A DNA stretch of 17,957 nt from an uncultured Coriobacteriaceae bacterium (GCA_900552935.1 USBN01000030.1:1-17957); one strand, 5' to 3'. Counted from the first letter of the stretch, positions 6,662 through 14,649 are shown. Translations and numbers: made by a program. The notes: generated from the sequence alone by a model not told the origin.

Positions 6662-8698
6662 CTACCTAGTTCCGTCGCTGACTTCGGTCGTATTAGTATC
6701 GGGCTCTCCAAAGAGCTGGCCGAGTATGTCTCGGCAGACGTACATCGCGGAGACCGAACCGTAGCCGCCGTTGTCGATGACGGCGGAGACAGCGTACTTC
6801 GGGTTATCCGCGGGGGCGTAACAGCAGAACCAGCCCGTAGGCTCTTCGTTGCCATGCTCACCCGTGCCGGTCTTGCCCGCAACGCGTGTGGTCATATTGG
6901 TGAAGTGGGCCGTCATCGACTCGCTCTCCTCGTAAATGACGCCCTCGAGTCCCGAGTGCACGAGGTCGAAGCTCGCCTGCGGCTCGCTAGGCTCGAGGTG
7001 AACCTTGGGCGTATAGTCGCGCGCTGAAGAGGTGTCGCCGCGGCCGAGCACGCTCTTAAGAACGTGCGGGGTCCAGATGGTGCCGCCGTTGGCGATACCC
7101 ATGTAGGCACAGCACATCTGGAGGGGCGTGACGAGAATGTCGCCCTGGCCGATGGCGATATTCGTGTAGTCGCCACCGTTCCACTTGCGATCCGCGTCGG
7201 ACCAGCTCGTAAAGTAGTTCCACTTCCAATCCGCATCGGGTACACGCCCGGATGCCTCACTGGGAAGGTCGATTCCCGTCTGTGAGCCGAGACCCCACTT
7301 GCGGAAGGTCTCCTGCATTCCGTCCTGCTTGTCCTCGTCAAGGTTGTAAAAGGCCTTCGCGATCTCGTAAAAGACGACGTCGCAAGAGTAAGTGATGCCG
7401 TTCCTCAGGTCGATCGCCCCATGGCCATCGTGGTCCCAGCACCACTTGCCGCTAGCCTCGCCAAAGCCCGTCCACCAGCCGTTGCAGACATAGCTCGAGC
7501 CGGCGTCTGCAACGCCATAGTCAAGGGCAGCGAACGTCGTGAGAGGCTTGATGGTGGAGGCGGCGACAAACTGACCAGCGACCGCGCGGTTCATAAGGGG
7601 ATTCGCCGCTTCGTCGGCGGAGAGCGCGTCCCAGTCATCCTGAGAGATGCCGCCCACGAACAGCTCAGGCTTGAAGGTGGGGGCGCTGGCCATGGCGATA
7701 ACCTCGCCGTTGGTAACGTCGACCACGCAGGCGGCTCCGGACTTGCAGCTCTCGATGCCCCCATCGCGTTGCTTCTTGATGATCCTGGCAAGTGATTCCT
7801 CGGCCATGCGCTGCACGTCGACGTCGATGGTCAGCATGATGTCGCTACCCGCCTCCGCCGGGACGGAGGTAGAGTAGTCGGTCACGTTGCCGTGAACATC
7901 AACGTAGACTGTCTGCTCGCCGCGAACTCCCTGGAGCACCTCCTCGTACTGATACTCGACGCCAGCCTGGCCGGTGGTGTCACCGGACTCGTACGTGATA
8001 CCAGCATTCGAGGTCTTAGAGGCGTTGATCTGATCCTCCGTCACGGTGCCGGTATACCCAAGTAGGTGACAACAAACCTCACCCTGCGGATAAGAGCGCT
8101 GAGTGCGCTGCTCAACGGTAACGTTAGGGAAAACGTCCGCATGCTCCTGAATATAAGCGACGGTAGTACGAGGAACGTCGATGCATATGGTGCGCGCGCT
8201 CTGAGCGCTCTGCGAAGAGTCCGTAGCCCTTCGCTTGGCTGCCATCGAGGGCATGCCGAGGACAGCTGCGAGCAGGTTGAGCTCGATGGCGTCGTCCGCG
8301 ACCTCGGCATGGGCGCAGACGGTGAGGCTCGGACGATTTGTGACGAGCTCGACGCCGTTGCGGTCTAGGATGCGCCCGCGGGGCGCGAACGAGGTGACCG
8401 TGCGCGTGCGGTTCGACTCCGCCTGACGCGAGTAGTCGTCGGACCCGACAATCTGCATGGACCATAGACGCGCGAGCAGAGCGCCGATAACGCCCCCAGA
8501 GAAGATGCCCAGGCCAATGAGACGGCGCTTGAACATCTTATCGGGGCTGGCGTCATTACCGCCGGCCGCACGCGGCGCCTGGCCACCGATGTCAAACTTA
8601 AGGGAGGAGGAACCGGAGTGCAGGAGCAAAACGAGCACGACCGCTACGGCAGCGGCAATGATAACTATGAAAATGAGAGCAAGGGTAGCCGAGGTCAT
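6662..8698 (-). CDS. mrdA: Penicillin-binding protein 2, class B transpeptidase of the rod complex
   Basis: PBP2 cross-links new peptidoglycan outside the membrane and activates RodA. The 678-residue product has the dimerisation/pedestal region (PRGRILDRNGVELVTNRP, 106-123) and the transpeptidase motifs: STIK (Ser381, Lys384), SCD in place of SxN (438-440, usual for PBP2) and KTGT (609-612). Unusually there are two N-terminal hydrophobic stretches, about 4-26 and 58-78. The 27-57 loop carries the positive charges, implying an outside N-terminus. The long form is supported by AAGGG before the ATG at 8698 and only 3 bases to mreD, whereas Met55 has no ribosome site. About 14 Cys occur in the outer domain; Cys405, Cys420, His426 and Cys439 match the spacing of a known PBP2 zinc site. 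rodA follows 11 bases later. Confidence 0.95.
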   Translation of the reverse strand: MTSATLALIFIVIIAAAVAVVLVLLLHSGSSSLKFDIGGQAPRAAGGNDASPDKMFKRRLIGLGIFSGGVIGALLARLWSMQIVGSDDYSRQAESNRTRTVTSFAPRGRILDRNGVELVTNRPSLTVCAHAEVADDAIELNLLAAVLGMPSMAAKRRATDSSQSAQSARTICIDVPRTTVAYIQEHADVFPNVTVEQRTQRSYPQGEVCCHLLGYTGTVTEDQINASKTSNAGITYESGDTTGQAGVEYQYEEVLQGVRGEQTVYVDVHGNVTDYSTSVPAEAGSDIMLTIDVDVQRMAEESLARIIKKQRDGGIESCKSGAACVVDVTNGEVIAMASAPTFKPELFVGGISQDDWDALSADEAANPLMNRAVAGQFVAASTIKPLTTFAALDYGVADAGSSYVCNGWWTGFGEASGKWCWDHDGHGAIDLRNGITYSCDVVFYEIAKAFYNLDEDKQDGMQETFRKWGLGSQTGIDLPSEASGRVPDADWKWNYFTSWSDADRKWNGGDYTNIAIGQGDILVTPLQMCCAYMGIANGGTIWTPHVLKSVLGRGDTSSARDYTPKVHLEPSEPQASFDLVHSGLEGVIYEESESMTAHFTNMTTRVAGKTGTGEHGNEEPTGWFCCYAPADNPKYAVSAVIDNGGYGSVSAMYVCRDILGQLFGEPDTNTTEVSDGTR

Positions 8699-8701
8699 CG
8701 T

Positions 8702-9262
8702 CTACAGACCCTTCGTGGAAAATCGCGCGCCGCGACGAGAGCTCTTGCCCTTACCGAAGCCGGAGGCGGGAGCACTCGAGCGAGACAGGATGACCGCGAC
8801 GATAAAGAAGGCGAGCACGTCGAGAACGGACCCAGGCAGCGCGCGCAAGAAAAGTGCGTCGACGAGAGAGCTCGACTGACCAAAAATGAGAATGACGATG
8901 GCATAAACGACATTCACGAGCAGCGTCACGGGAATGAACAACGTGATTGACGCGACCAGGTCATCGGCAACGCGGCTACGGCCCATCGCCGCAAGACCAA
9001 ACCCCACGATGGTAAGAATGAGGGCCATGAGCCCAATGGGACCCGATCCTGCGAGGTCATAGAAGGCGCCAGAAGCAAAGCCGACCACGGGGGCCATCTT
9101 GACGCTACCCCCAAGGCTCACGCAAGCGACGAGAACGAGGGCGAGATTGGCGCGGCCTCCAAGGAGGGCAACGTTGGGGACGAAACCAATCTGGAGAATA
9201 GCGAGGACAACAGCAAGGATGATGGCCAGACGCTTGTTCTTACCAGAATCGTTGACGATCAT
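8702..9262 (-). CDS. mreD: Rod shape-determining membrane protein MreD
   Basis: MreD is a polytopic membrane partner of MreC in the elongation machinery. The 186 residues hold about five hydrophobic segments (about 11-33, 38-52, 55-71, 75-93, 105-127, with a further one at 145-160) and a basic C-terminal tail (GKGKSSRRGARFSTK). Sequence identity in this family is low. The call rests on size, the FASGAFYDLAGSGPIGLMAL stretch typical of MreD, and its place between mreC and mrdA. The ATG at 9262 lies 9 bases after the mreC stop, with AGGGGG overlapping the gap. Confidence 0.93.
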   Translation of the reverse strand: MIVNDSGKNKRLAIILAVVLAILQIGFVPNVALLGGRANLALVLVACVSLGGSVKMAPVVGFASGAFYDLAGSGPIGLMALILTIVGFGLAAMGRSRVADDLVASITLFIPVTLLVNVVYAIVILIFGQSSSLVDALFLRALPGSVLDVLAFFIVAVILSRSSAPASGFGKGKSSRRGARFSTKGL

Positions 9263-9271
9263 GCCTGCCCC

Positions 9272-10279
9272 CTATTCCCCACTCGAATCGCCGTCATTGC
9301 TAGAACCGTCATCGCTATTTGCGGAACCATCTGTTGTGGCAGACGCCGTGGCGGCGGAGGCAGTAGCAACTGCCTTATCCTGATCGTTAGCCGACGCCGT
9401 ATCCTCCGCACTCGCCTGCTGGTCATCGTTAATCGAGGTAATGACAAGGACCTCTTCTAGGCTTGAAACAGTACACAGGGGATCGACAGAAATATCGTAA
9501 TAGAGAGCGCCAGAAGACTTGGTTACGTTTGTCACCGTTCCAACGGGCAGACCACGAGGATAAACGCCGCCGAGGCCACTTGTGATGATCGTATCTCCAG
9601 TAGCTACCTGCTGATCGGAGCGAACAAGCGTCAGACGAAGGGTCCCATCCGCCGACCCGACAAGTTGACCTTGCGCGCGGCTCGACTGAACCATGCAGGA
9701 AACCCCGGAGGATTCATCGGTGATAAGGCGGACAACTGCCGTCGAAGGGCCGCATTCGCTGACCTGGCCAATCACACCCGTAGAGCTTGTAACGGGCATG
9801 CCGACGGCGATGCCAGAGGTCGACCCCTTGTCTATGGTGATGGTCGAAGTCCACGAGTCGCTCGACTGGGCAATGACGCGAGCCGCGGTGGATGTCAGGC
9901 TGTACTCGTTCCTAAGCTGGAGAAGCTCCGTCAGAGTGTTCGCCTGCTGCTCATACTCTGACAGCTTGGCCACCTGGGCCTTGAGCTGCTCATTCTCGTC
10001 TCGTAGCTCCGAAAGGGTCTCGGAATCTGCAGTAAGATTGCCAACGACGTTGCCGATACCAGAGACGGGAGAGGCGGCGAATGAGCCAACGACGCGCACG
10101 GGCGAAGCCACGGCCTGGAAAACGCCACGAATCCCATGAAGCACACCGCTATCACCCTCGCGCGCCCCGACGACAAACATGAGGAGCGACACGACGGTAA
10201 GGACAACAAGCGAGCGCGGGACCCCCGAGGAGGACCCGCGCCCAAGAGATGAGCTGGGGGCAGAAAAGCGCTGAGCCAT
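9272..10279 (-). CDS. mreC: Rod shape-determining protein MreC
   Basis: MreC is a single-pass membrane scaffold whose outer domain contacts PBP2 and helps switch on the RodA-PBP2 pair. From the ATG at 10279 it is 335 residues. A short basic N-terminus is followed by a membrane span at about 22-38, a coiled coil at about 83-124 (SELRDENEQLKAQVAKLSEY) and the beta-rich MreC core to about 283 (GIAVGMPVTSSTGVIGQV, GDTIITSGLGGVYPRGLPVGTV). A 50-residue Ala/Ser/Asp-rich acidic tail closes the protein and is not part of the usual fold. I chose 10279, with AGGGA upstream, because the open frame above it (to 10366) overlaps mreB and begins with non-family sequence. Confidence 0.95.
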   Translation of the reverse strand: MAQRFSAPSSSLGRGSSSGVPRSLVVLTVVSLLMFVVGAREGDSGVLHGIRGVFQAVASPVRVVGSFAASPVSGIGNVVGNLTADSETLSELRDENEQLKAQVAKLSEYEQQANTLTELLQLRNEYSLTSTAARVIAQSSDSWTSTITIDKGSTSGIAVGMPVTSSTGVIGQVSECGPSTAVVRLITDESSGVSCMVQSSRAQGQLVGSADGTLRLTLVRSDQQVATGDTIITSGLGGVYPRGLPVGTVTNVTKSSGALYYDISVDPLCTVSSLEEVLVITSINDDQQASAEDTASANDQDKAVATASAATASATTDGSANSDDGSSNDGDSSGE

Positions 10280-10289
10280 CGGCAATTCC

Positions 10290-11333
10290 CTACTTACCAG
10301 AGCTCTGCACGAAACCGCCGGACAGAGCATTGGCCTCAAGGACCTTCGCGCAACCAAGAACGACATTCTCGAGGGCAGTGGGGCTCACGTTAACGGGAAC
10401 ACCAGTCTCCTCGCGAAGGCGCTGATCAAGACCACGGAGCATGCCACCGCCACCGGTGAGCATGATTCCGTAGTACATAAGATCGCTCGCGAGATCAGGC
10501 GGAGTAACGTCAAGGGCATCCTTGACAGCCTTCGTGACCTGGTCAAGAGGGGCATCAAGCGCCCGACGAATCTCCTCGGACTCAATACGAACGGTCTTAG
10601 GCAGACCGCTCATGACGTCACGACCGTTAACCTCAACATCGAGCTCTTCCTTAAGAGGCGCCGCGGAACCGACCTTGATCTTAATATCCTCAGCGGTGCG
10701 CTCACCAATGGAAAGGTTATAGGCATCGCGAACATGCTCGAGAATGACCTGGTCGAACTCGTCGCCTGCAGTGCGAATCGACTGCGAGACGACAATGCCA
10801 CCCATAGCGATGACGGCAACCTCCGTCGTTCCACCACCGATATCGACGACCATGGTGCCCGTCGGGTCCTCGATGGGCAGGTTGGATCCAATGGCAGCGG
10901 CCATCGGCTCCTCGATGAGGAATGCCTGACGAGCGCCCGCCTGAATAGTGGCCTCAAAAACAGCACGCTTCTCAACGGATGTAACACCGGAGGGAACGCA
11001 GACGACAACGCGGGGACGTGGACTCCAGGGGTAACGACGCGTTGACGCCTTCTCGATGAAGTATCGAAGCATTACCTCGGTGACATCGAAGTCGGAAATA
11101 ACGCCGTCCTTGAGCGGTCGAATGGCCGTGATGGAGCCGGGCGTCCTGCCGACCATACGCTTAGCGTCGGCACCGACGGCAAGAACGCGCTCCTCGCTCT
11201 GGTCAATGGCGACCACAGAAGGCTCATTGATGACAATGCCCTCTCCACGCACGGAGACAAGCGTGTTTGCCGTGCCGAGGTCAATGGCAAGATCGCCACC
11301 GTACTCGCCAAATATGGAGTCAAAAAACGACAT
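10290..11333 (-). CDS. mreB: Actin-like rod shape protein MreB
   Basis: MreB forms membrane-bound filaments that orient cell-wall synthesis along the cylinder. The 347-residue product matches the family in length and motifs: DLGTANT phosphate 1 loop (18-24), IRPLKDGVISDF (71-82), IEEPMAAAIG (140-149), VDIGGGTTEVAV phosphate 2 loop (163-174) and LTGGGGMLRG adenosine site (292-301). The N-terminal MSFFDSIFG is a short amphipathic peptide of the kind MreB uses to bind membrane. The ATG at 11333 is preceded by TTAGGA. Presence of mreB with mreCD, mrdA and rodA implies a rod-shaped or elongating cell. Confidence 0.98.
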   Translation of the reverse strand: MSFFDSIFGEYGGDLAIDLGTANTLVSVRGEGIVINEPSVVAIDQSEERVLAVGADAKRMVGRTPGSITAIRPLKDGVISDFDVTEVMLRYFIEKASTRRYPWSPRPRVVVCVPSGVTSVEKRAVFEATIQAGARQAFLIEEPMAAAIGSNLPIEDPTGTMVVDIGGGTTEVAVIAMGGIVVSQSIRTAGDEFDQVILEHVRDAYNLSIGERTAEDIKIKVGSAAPLKEELDVEVNGRDVMSGLPKTVRIESEEIRRALDAPLDQVTKAVKDALDVTPPDLASDLMYYGIMLTGGGGMLRGLDQRLREETGVPVNVSPTALENVVLGCAKVLEANALSGGFVQSSGK

Positions 11334-11399
11334 GGCATCAATTCCTAACTTGGCGGCAGCTTCGCCGCTCGGACTATTGCTACAAGAATACCCAGAAGC
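11334..11399 (-). other. TPR gene to mreB spacer with two short hairpins
   Basis: This 66-base gap holds two short inverted repeats: CCCAG/CTGGG (11391-11407, spanning the TPR stop codon, 7-base loop) and GCGGC/GCCGC (11353-11368, 6-base loop). Neither is followed by a T-run, so I do not call a terminator. No convincing -35/-10 pair is seen. They may tune the level of mreB relative to the upstream genes, but nothing beyond the repeats themselves supports that. Confidence 0.35.
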
Positions 11400-12899
11400 T
11401 TACTGGGCAGACACCTCAGTGGTCTCCGCGCCGGATTCCGTCGAGGCCTCCGGAGACGCAGCGGCGCCAGTGGAGGCGCTTGAGTCGTCAGGAGCCACCT
11501 CTCCGTCACTAACGGTGGTCGCAAGCGAACCGCTCGAAGCGTCAGGACTGGATCCCTGGGAAGCAAAGGTGAGCTTAACGCCCGTTACCTTCCAACCCAA
11601 GCCATCACGCACGAGAGAGACGGAATAAGACTGGTTACCACTCGAGGCGAGACTGGCGTTAACGAGAACCGTACTCTGAGCCATAGAACGATCGACACCG
11701 GAAACGCTGCAAGTAGCACCACGAGGCATGATGGACTCGATGTCCTTACGAGCGTCATCGGAGATAGAGCTCGAAAGATAGGGAGCGATATCGCTGCCAG
11801 AGGCGCCGGCGCTAAACATGTCAGAAACTACGGCCTCCTGGGTGGGCCAGCCATAGCCCTTATAGTAGGCAAAGCCACCAACGCCACCAAGAATGGCGAG
11901 GAGAAGGAGGATGAACAGGACCACCTTGAGGCCGCGGTGATTGTGCTTGCGACGCATCTTGCGATCGTCGCGATCGGCCTTCATGAGGTCCTCCTCCGTG
12001 ACGGAGAAGAAACCCGTATCCTCAGGACTCGGAATGAACTCGCCAGAGCGGCCCATCGGATCCAGCGGATCATATGCCGCACCCTGAGAGTAGCCCTGGT
12101 TCACGACGGCCTGGGATCCAGACTGGCCCGTACCGACTAGGCCCTGGTTGCCATAACCGGCATTGGCAAGCATCTGATCGGTCTCAGAGGGGCCAGAACC
12201 CGCTGCGGCAGAAAGAGCCCTTTGAGCCGCAGAGAAGGCAACCTGCTGCTCCGGCGTAAGGGTGTAGTTGGGGTCCGCAGCCGCATGGTTGAACGCATCC
12301 GCAGCCTCTGAGATCTTGTTGCAAGCCATGTAGGCCTGGCCGAGTTCCGCGTTGATGGCGCCCGTGCTAGCACTCGTAGAAAAATCGAGGGCCGTACGAT
12401 ATGCATCAATGGCATCGTTGGGCCGCGTGAGCTGCATAAAGCAGGCACCAAGCTTCACGAGAGACTGGGCCGGATCGGGATTCTGCTCGTCAATCGCGGC
12501 AGAACGCCAGGCACTCGCGGCCTCAACGACGAGGCCGCGCTTCTCGAACAGCTTACCAAGGGCAAGATACGCCTTGTACGGCGTGGGATAGCTGGGGTCA
12601 GACACCGCAGCCTGGAAGCACGCCAGGGCCGCGTCATCCTGACCGGCGGCAACAAGCGCACGACCACGGTTGCAGTTAAGAGCGCCGACATGGCCGTATG
12701 CGGCGTCAGAAAGTGCCTCCGCATACGCGGCTGCGGCCTCAGCATAACGGCCGAGCTTCATAAGGGCATTGCCACGAAGGTGGTCGGCCTCGCCAAAGGC
12801 CTCACCGGAGGACTTGGCGTTCGCGAGGGCGCTGGCAGCTCCAGCCCAATCGCCACGCTGGTAAGAGTCCTTGGCAATCCTGAAAGCTTCGGTATTCAT
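11400..12899 (-). CDS. TPR-repeat protein with one membrane span and an outer C-terminal domain, upstream of mreB
   Basis: This 499-residue protein has no assigned function. The N-terminal ~230 residues are tetratricopeptide-type helical repeats (for example LRGNALMKLGRYAEAAAAYAEAL and LVKLGACFMQLTRPNDAIDAY), a protein-binding scaffold. A Gly/Gln-rich linker (about 235-300) leads to charged TEEDLMKADRDDRKMRRKHNHRG, then a membrane span at about 324-346. The positive residues before the span place the TPR part inside and the rest outside. The outer part (350-448) ends in NQSYSVSLVRDGLGWKVTGV, similar to NTF2-like/DUF4878-type domains (inference). A Ser/Ala/Glu-rich disordered tail follows. It lies between a cyclophilin gene and mreB, so a link to wall elongation or secretion is plausible. 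AAGGGA precedes the ATG at 12899. Confidence 0.88.
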   Translation of the reverse strand: MNTEAFRIAKDSYQRGDWAGAASALANAKSSGEAFGEADHLRGNALMKLGRYAEAAAAYAEALSDAAYGHVGALNCNRGRALVAAGQDDAALACFQAAVSDPSYPTPYKAYLALGKLFEKRGLVVEAASAWRSAAIDEQNPDPAQSLVKLGACFMQLTRPNDAIDAYRTALDFSTSASTGAINAELGQAYMACNKISEAADAFNHAAADPNYTLTPEQQVAFSAAQRALSAAAGSGPSETDQMLANAGYGNQGLVGTGQSGSQAVVNQGYSQGAAYDPLDPMGRSGEFIPSPEDTGFFSVTEEDLMKADRDDRKMRRKHNHRGLKVVLFILLLLAILGGVGGFAYYKGYGWPTQEAVVSDMFSAGASGSDIAPYLSSSISDDARKDIESIMPRGATCSVSGVDRSMAQSTVLVNASLASSGNQSYSVSLVRDGLGWKVTGVKLTFASQGSSPDASSGSLATTVSDGEVAPDDSSASTGAAASPEASTESGAETTEVSAQ

Positions 12900-12921
12900 A
12901 GGTCATCCGTCCCTTGGGGTT

Positions 12922-13467
12922 CTAGGCCTCGTGACTAATGCGAATGGACTCAATGTCGTCACCCGCGCGCAGCGCGCCAATGACATCGAGGCCCTCGATG
13001 GTCTGGCCGAAAACCGTGTAGTCATTATCGAGCATGTGCTGGGCGCCAAGGCAGAAATAGAACTGCGAGCCAGCGGAATCCGGGTTAGACGAGCGCGCCA
13101 TCGCAAGCGCGCCGTCGTCATGGCTGTTGCGGGGATTCGTATCATACTCATGAACGATGCGATAGCCAGGACCGCCAGTACCCGGCTGGCCATCAGGGCC
13201 ACGCATTCCGCGGGCAACTTCATCGGAGGTCATGTCGCGAGTGTTGGGACAGCCTCCCTGAATAACGAATCCGGGCACATAGCGATGGAACTTGAGTCCG
13301 TCGTAATAGCCGCTCATGGCAAGCTCGCAGAAGTTGGCTACGTGAATGGGAGCACCCTCGGCGTCAAGACGCACACGAATCGTGCCCTTCGAAGTAACAA
13401 CGGTAGCAACCTCGTCACCAGCGCAGACATACTCGGGCGTGTAGAGGGGATCGGGCATACCGAACAT
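12922..13467 (-). CDS. Cyclophilin-type peptidyl-prolyl cis-trans isomerase
   Basis: Cyclophilins speed proline cis-trans isomerisation in protein folding. The active-site pattern is intact: FHRYVPGFVIQGG (residues 60-72 from the start used here, with the catalytic Arg of FHR and the Gln of QGG), DSAGSQFYF (130-138) and LDNDYTVFGQTIEGLDV (146-162). No signal peptide or lipobox is visible, so it is probably cytoplasmic. The start is uncertain. I use the ATG at 13467 because GGAGG lies 4 bases upstream, but ATG codons at 13497 and 13482 and a TTG at 13512 are in frame, and the earlier ones would add a His/Met-rich MARVHMHGGH segment. It heads the run into the TPR gene (22-base gap) and mreB. 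Confidence 0.92.
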   Translation of the reverse strand: MFGMPDPLYTPEYVCAGDEVATVVTSKGTIRVRLDAEGAPIHVANFCELAMSGYYDGLKFHRYVPGFVIQGGCPNTRDMTSDEVARGMRGPDGQPGTGGPGYRIVHEYDTNPRNSHDDGALAMARSSNPDSAGSQFYFCLGAQHMLDNDYTVFGQTIEGLDVIGALRAGDDIESIRISHEA

Positions 13468-13529
13468 GTGGCCTCCATGCATGTGGACGCGCGCCATATG
13501 GCGCGAATTCAAACAAACTTATCTAGATG

Positions 13530-13538
13530 ATTCTAGCA
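13530..13538 (-). promoter_or_regulatory. Candidate extended -10 promoter for the cyclophilin-TPR-mre operon
   Basis: The minus strand reads TGCTAGAAT: a TAGAAT -10 box (13535-13530) with the TG of an extended -10. No good -35 box is found at 15-18 bases upstream. Transcription would begin near 13523, which gives room for a 25-55 base leader depending on the start codon used. This is the only promoter-like site I can point to for the elongation operon. Confidence 0.4.
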
Positions 13539-13584
13539 GCACGAGAGACTGTTCACACATTCGGCACGCCACATTGAGACGCGA

Positions 13585-13620
13585 AGCGCCCGAAGAAACA
13601 TATATGCCTCCTCGGACGCT
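13585..13620 (-). repeat. 36-base imperfect palindrome between the zinc-ribbon gene and the cyclophilin gene
   Basis: The two arms pair almost end to end: a minus-strand AGCGTCCGAGGAGGCA arm against TGTTTCTTCGGGCGCT around a TATA centre, 16 pairs if G-T wobbles are allowed. No T-run follows on the minus strand. It could be the structured 3' end of the upstream transcript, a mRNA processing site, or a binding site for a dimeric regulator of the next operon; sequence alone does not decide. Confidence 0.55.
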
Positions 13621-13647
13621 CCTAGCGGACACTATTATGAAGGAACC

Positions 13648-13675
13648 AAAATGCCGGTTTTATCTCTGCACCGGC
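13648..13675 (-). terminator. Weak terminator-like hairpin at the end of the zinc-ribbon gene
   Basis: Minus-strand GCCGGT (13675-13670) pairs with ACCGGC (13658-13653) over an 11-base loop, followed by ATTTTGG. The stem overlaps the TAA stop of the zinc-ribbon gene. With only 6 bp and four T residues it would be a leaky terminator at best. Confidence 0.35.
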
Positions 13676-14649
13676 TTCCACGCGTCATAGTTCTTCTTAA
13701 ACAGATTGACGTATGCCTCAGAGCCATCAGATTCCCTGTTCCCGACCATGGGAGCAAGAATCTTGCTCTTATCCGCAGACGGATCAGAGGAACCTGCAGA
13801 GACCTTCCATGCGTCATAAATAGCCTCGACGCGGTTCCTGAGCCAGCTTGCCAACGTAGAGACGTTGGTCTTTTGGTCCGCATAGGTACCCGTTGTCACC
13901 ACATCAATGTTAGAAATCGTCGTCGCGACGTTGCTGGCGTCAAGCGAAAGCTGCTTTGCCTCTTCAAGGGAAGCGGAGCGATCCTCAGAAGATCCCGAGA
14001 TACCCGTAGTGTCGAGCCTCGATTCGAGGTCATCTGCCCTGTCCGAAATATCCTTAAGGCTCTCATAAGCTGAGAGGAGCGAGTTGTATGTCAGGTCGTC
14101 GGCACTTTCGGCCGACGTCGCACTAGAAACCTTATCCTGACCCTGCAGGGCGGATATCGTACCGGGGAAACCTGCCTGCGAGGTGTCCGCCGGCGTCGTG
14201 GCGCGAGTGTCATTCAGGTTGGGATTCCAAGGATGCGTAATAACAAGCGTAAGGCCACCGACAAGGAGCAGGCTCGCAATGGCGGCGAGAGCGAACACCT
14301 TCGTGTGAGGAAGCCTCTCGCGGCCATAGGCAGACTCTGCCGAAGGATCAGGCTCCGAAGGAATGGCGCTTTCAATACGCGGCAGCGAGGACGTGCGCTC
14401 GCGCTCGAGCGCACGATCCTCGGCACGCCTATGCTCCATCTGCTCTGCGGCCGAACTAACGCGAGAAGTCTCGACCGGCATGCCGCATTTAGGACACGCG
14501 GTGGCTCCCGCGGGCACGAGCGCGCCGCAGGAGGAGCACCAGGTACCCGAAAGTTTGGGCATAACGCGAGTCATGGCAAGGTCCGCGTGACAAGCTGGGC
14601 AGACAGAGAGCCCGTCAGGTATAACGGACCCGCAAGAAGGACAAATCAC
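13660..14649 (-). CDS. Double zinc-ribbon protein with one membrane span and an outer helical domain
   Basis: Function unknown. The N-terminus holds two treble-clef-like zinc ribbons: Cys3, Cys6, Cys17, Cys20 (CPSC, CPAC) and Cys38, Cys41, Cys52, Cys55 (CSSC, CPKC). A charged stretch (about 65-115) leads to a membrane span at about 117-137. The remaining 190 residues are Ser/Ala/Asp-rich and largely helical (LLSAYESLKDISDRADDLES, 191-210, and WLRNRVEAIYDAWK, 269-282), presumably outside the cell. The start is GTG, overlapping the acnA stop in the 4-base sequence GTGA, so translation is coupled to acnA. The inside zinc-ribbon and outside domain layout is common among Gram-positive membrane proteins of unknown role; substrate or partner cannot be named. 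Confidence 0.88.
   Translation of the reverse strand: MICPSCGSVIPDGLSVCPACHADLAMTRVMPKLSGTWCSSCGALVPAGATACPKCGMPVETSRVSSAAEQMEHRRAEDRALERERTSSLPRIESAIPSEPDPSAESAYGRERLPHTKVFALAAIASLLLVGGLTLVITHPWNPNLNDTRATTPADTSQAGFPGTISALQGQDKVSSATSAESADDLTYNSLLSAYESLKDISDRADDLESRLDTTGISGSSEDRSASLEEAKQLSLDASNVATTISNIDVVTTGTYADQKTNVSTLASWLRNRVEAIYDAWKVSAGSSDPSADKSKILAPMVGNRESDGSEAYVNLFKKNYDAWKPVQR

Noticed and set aside
10280..10366. Longer mreC start at 10366
   Set aside because: It would overlap the mreB end and add 29 residues unlike MreC; the ATG at 10279 has its own ribosome site.
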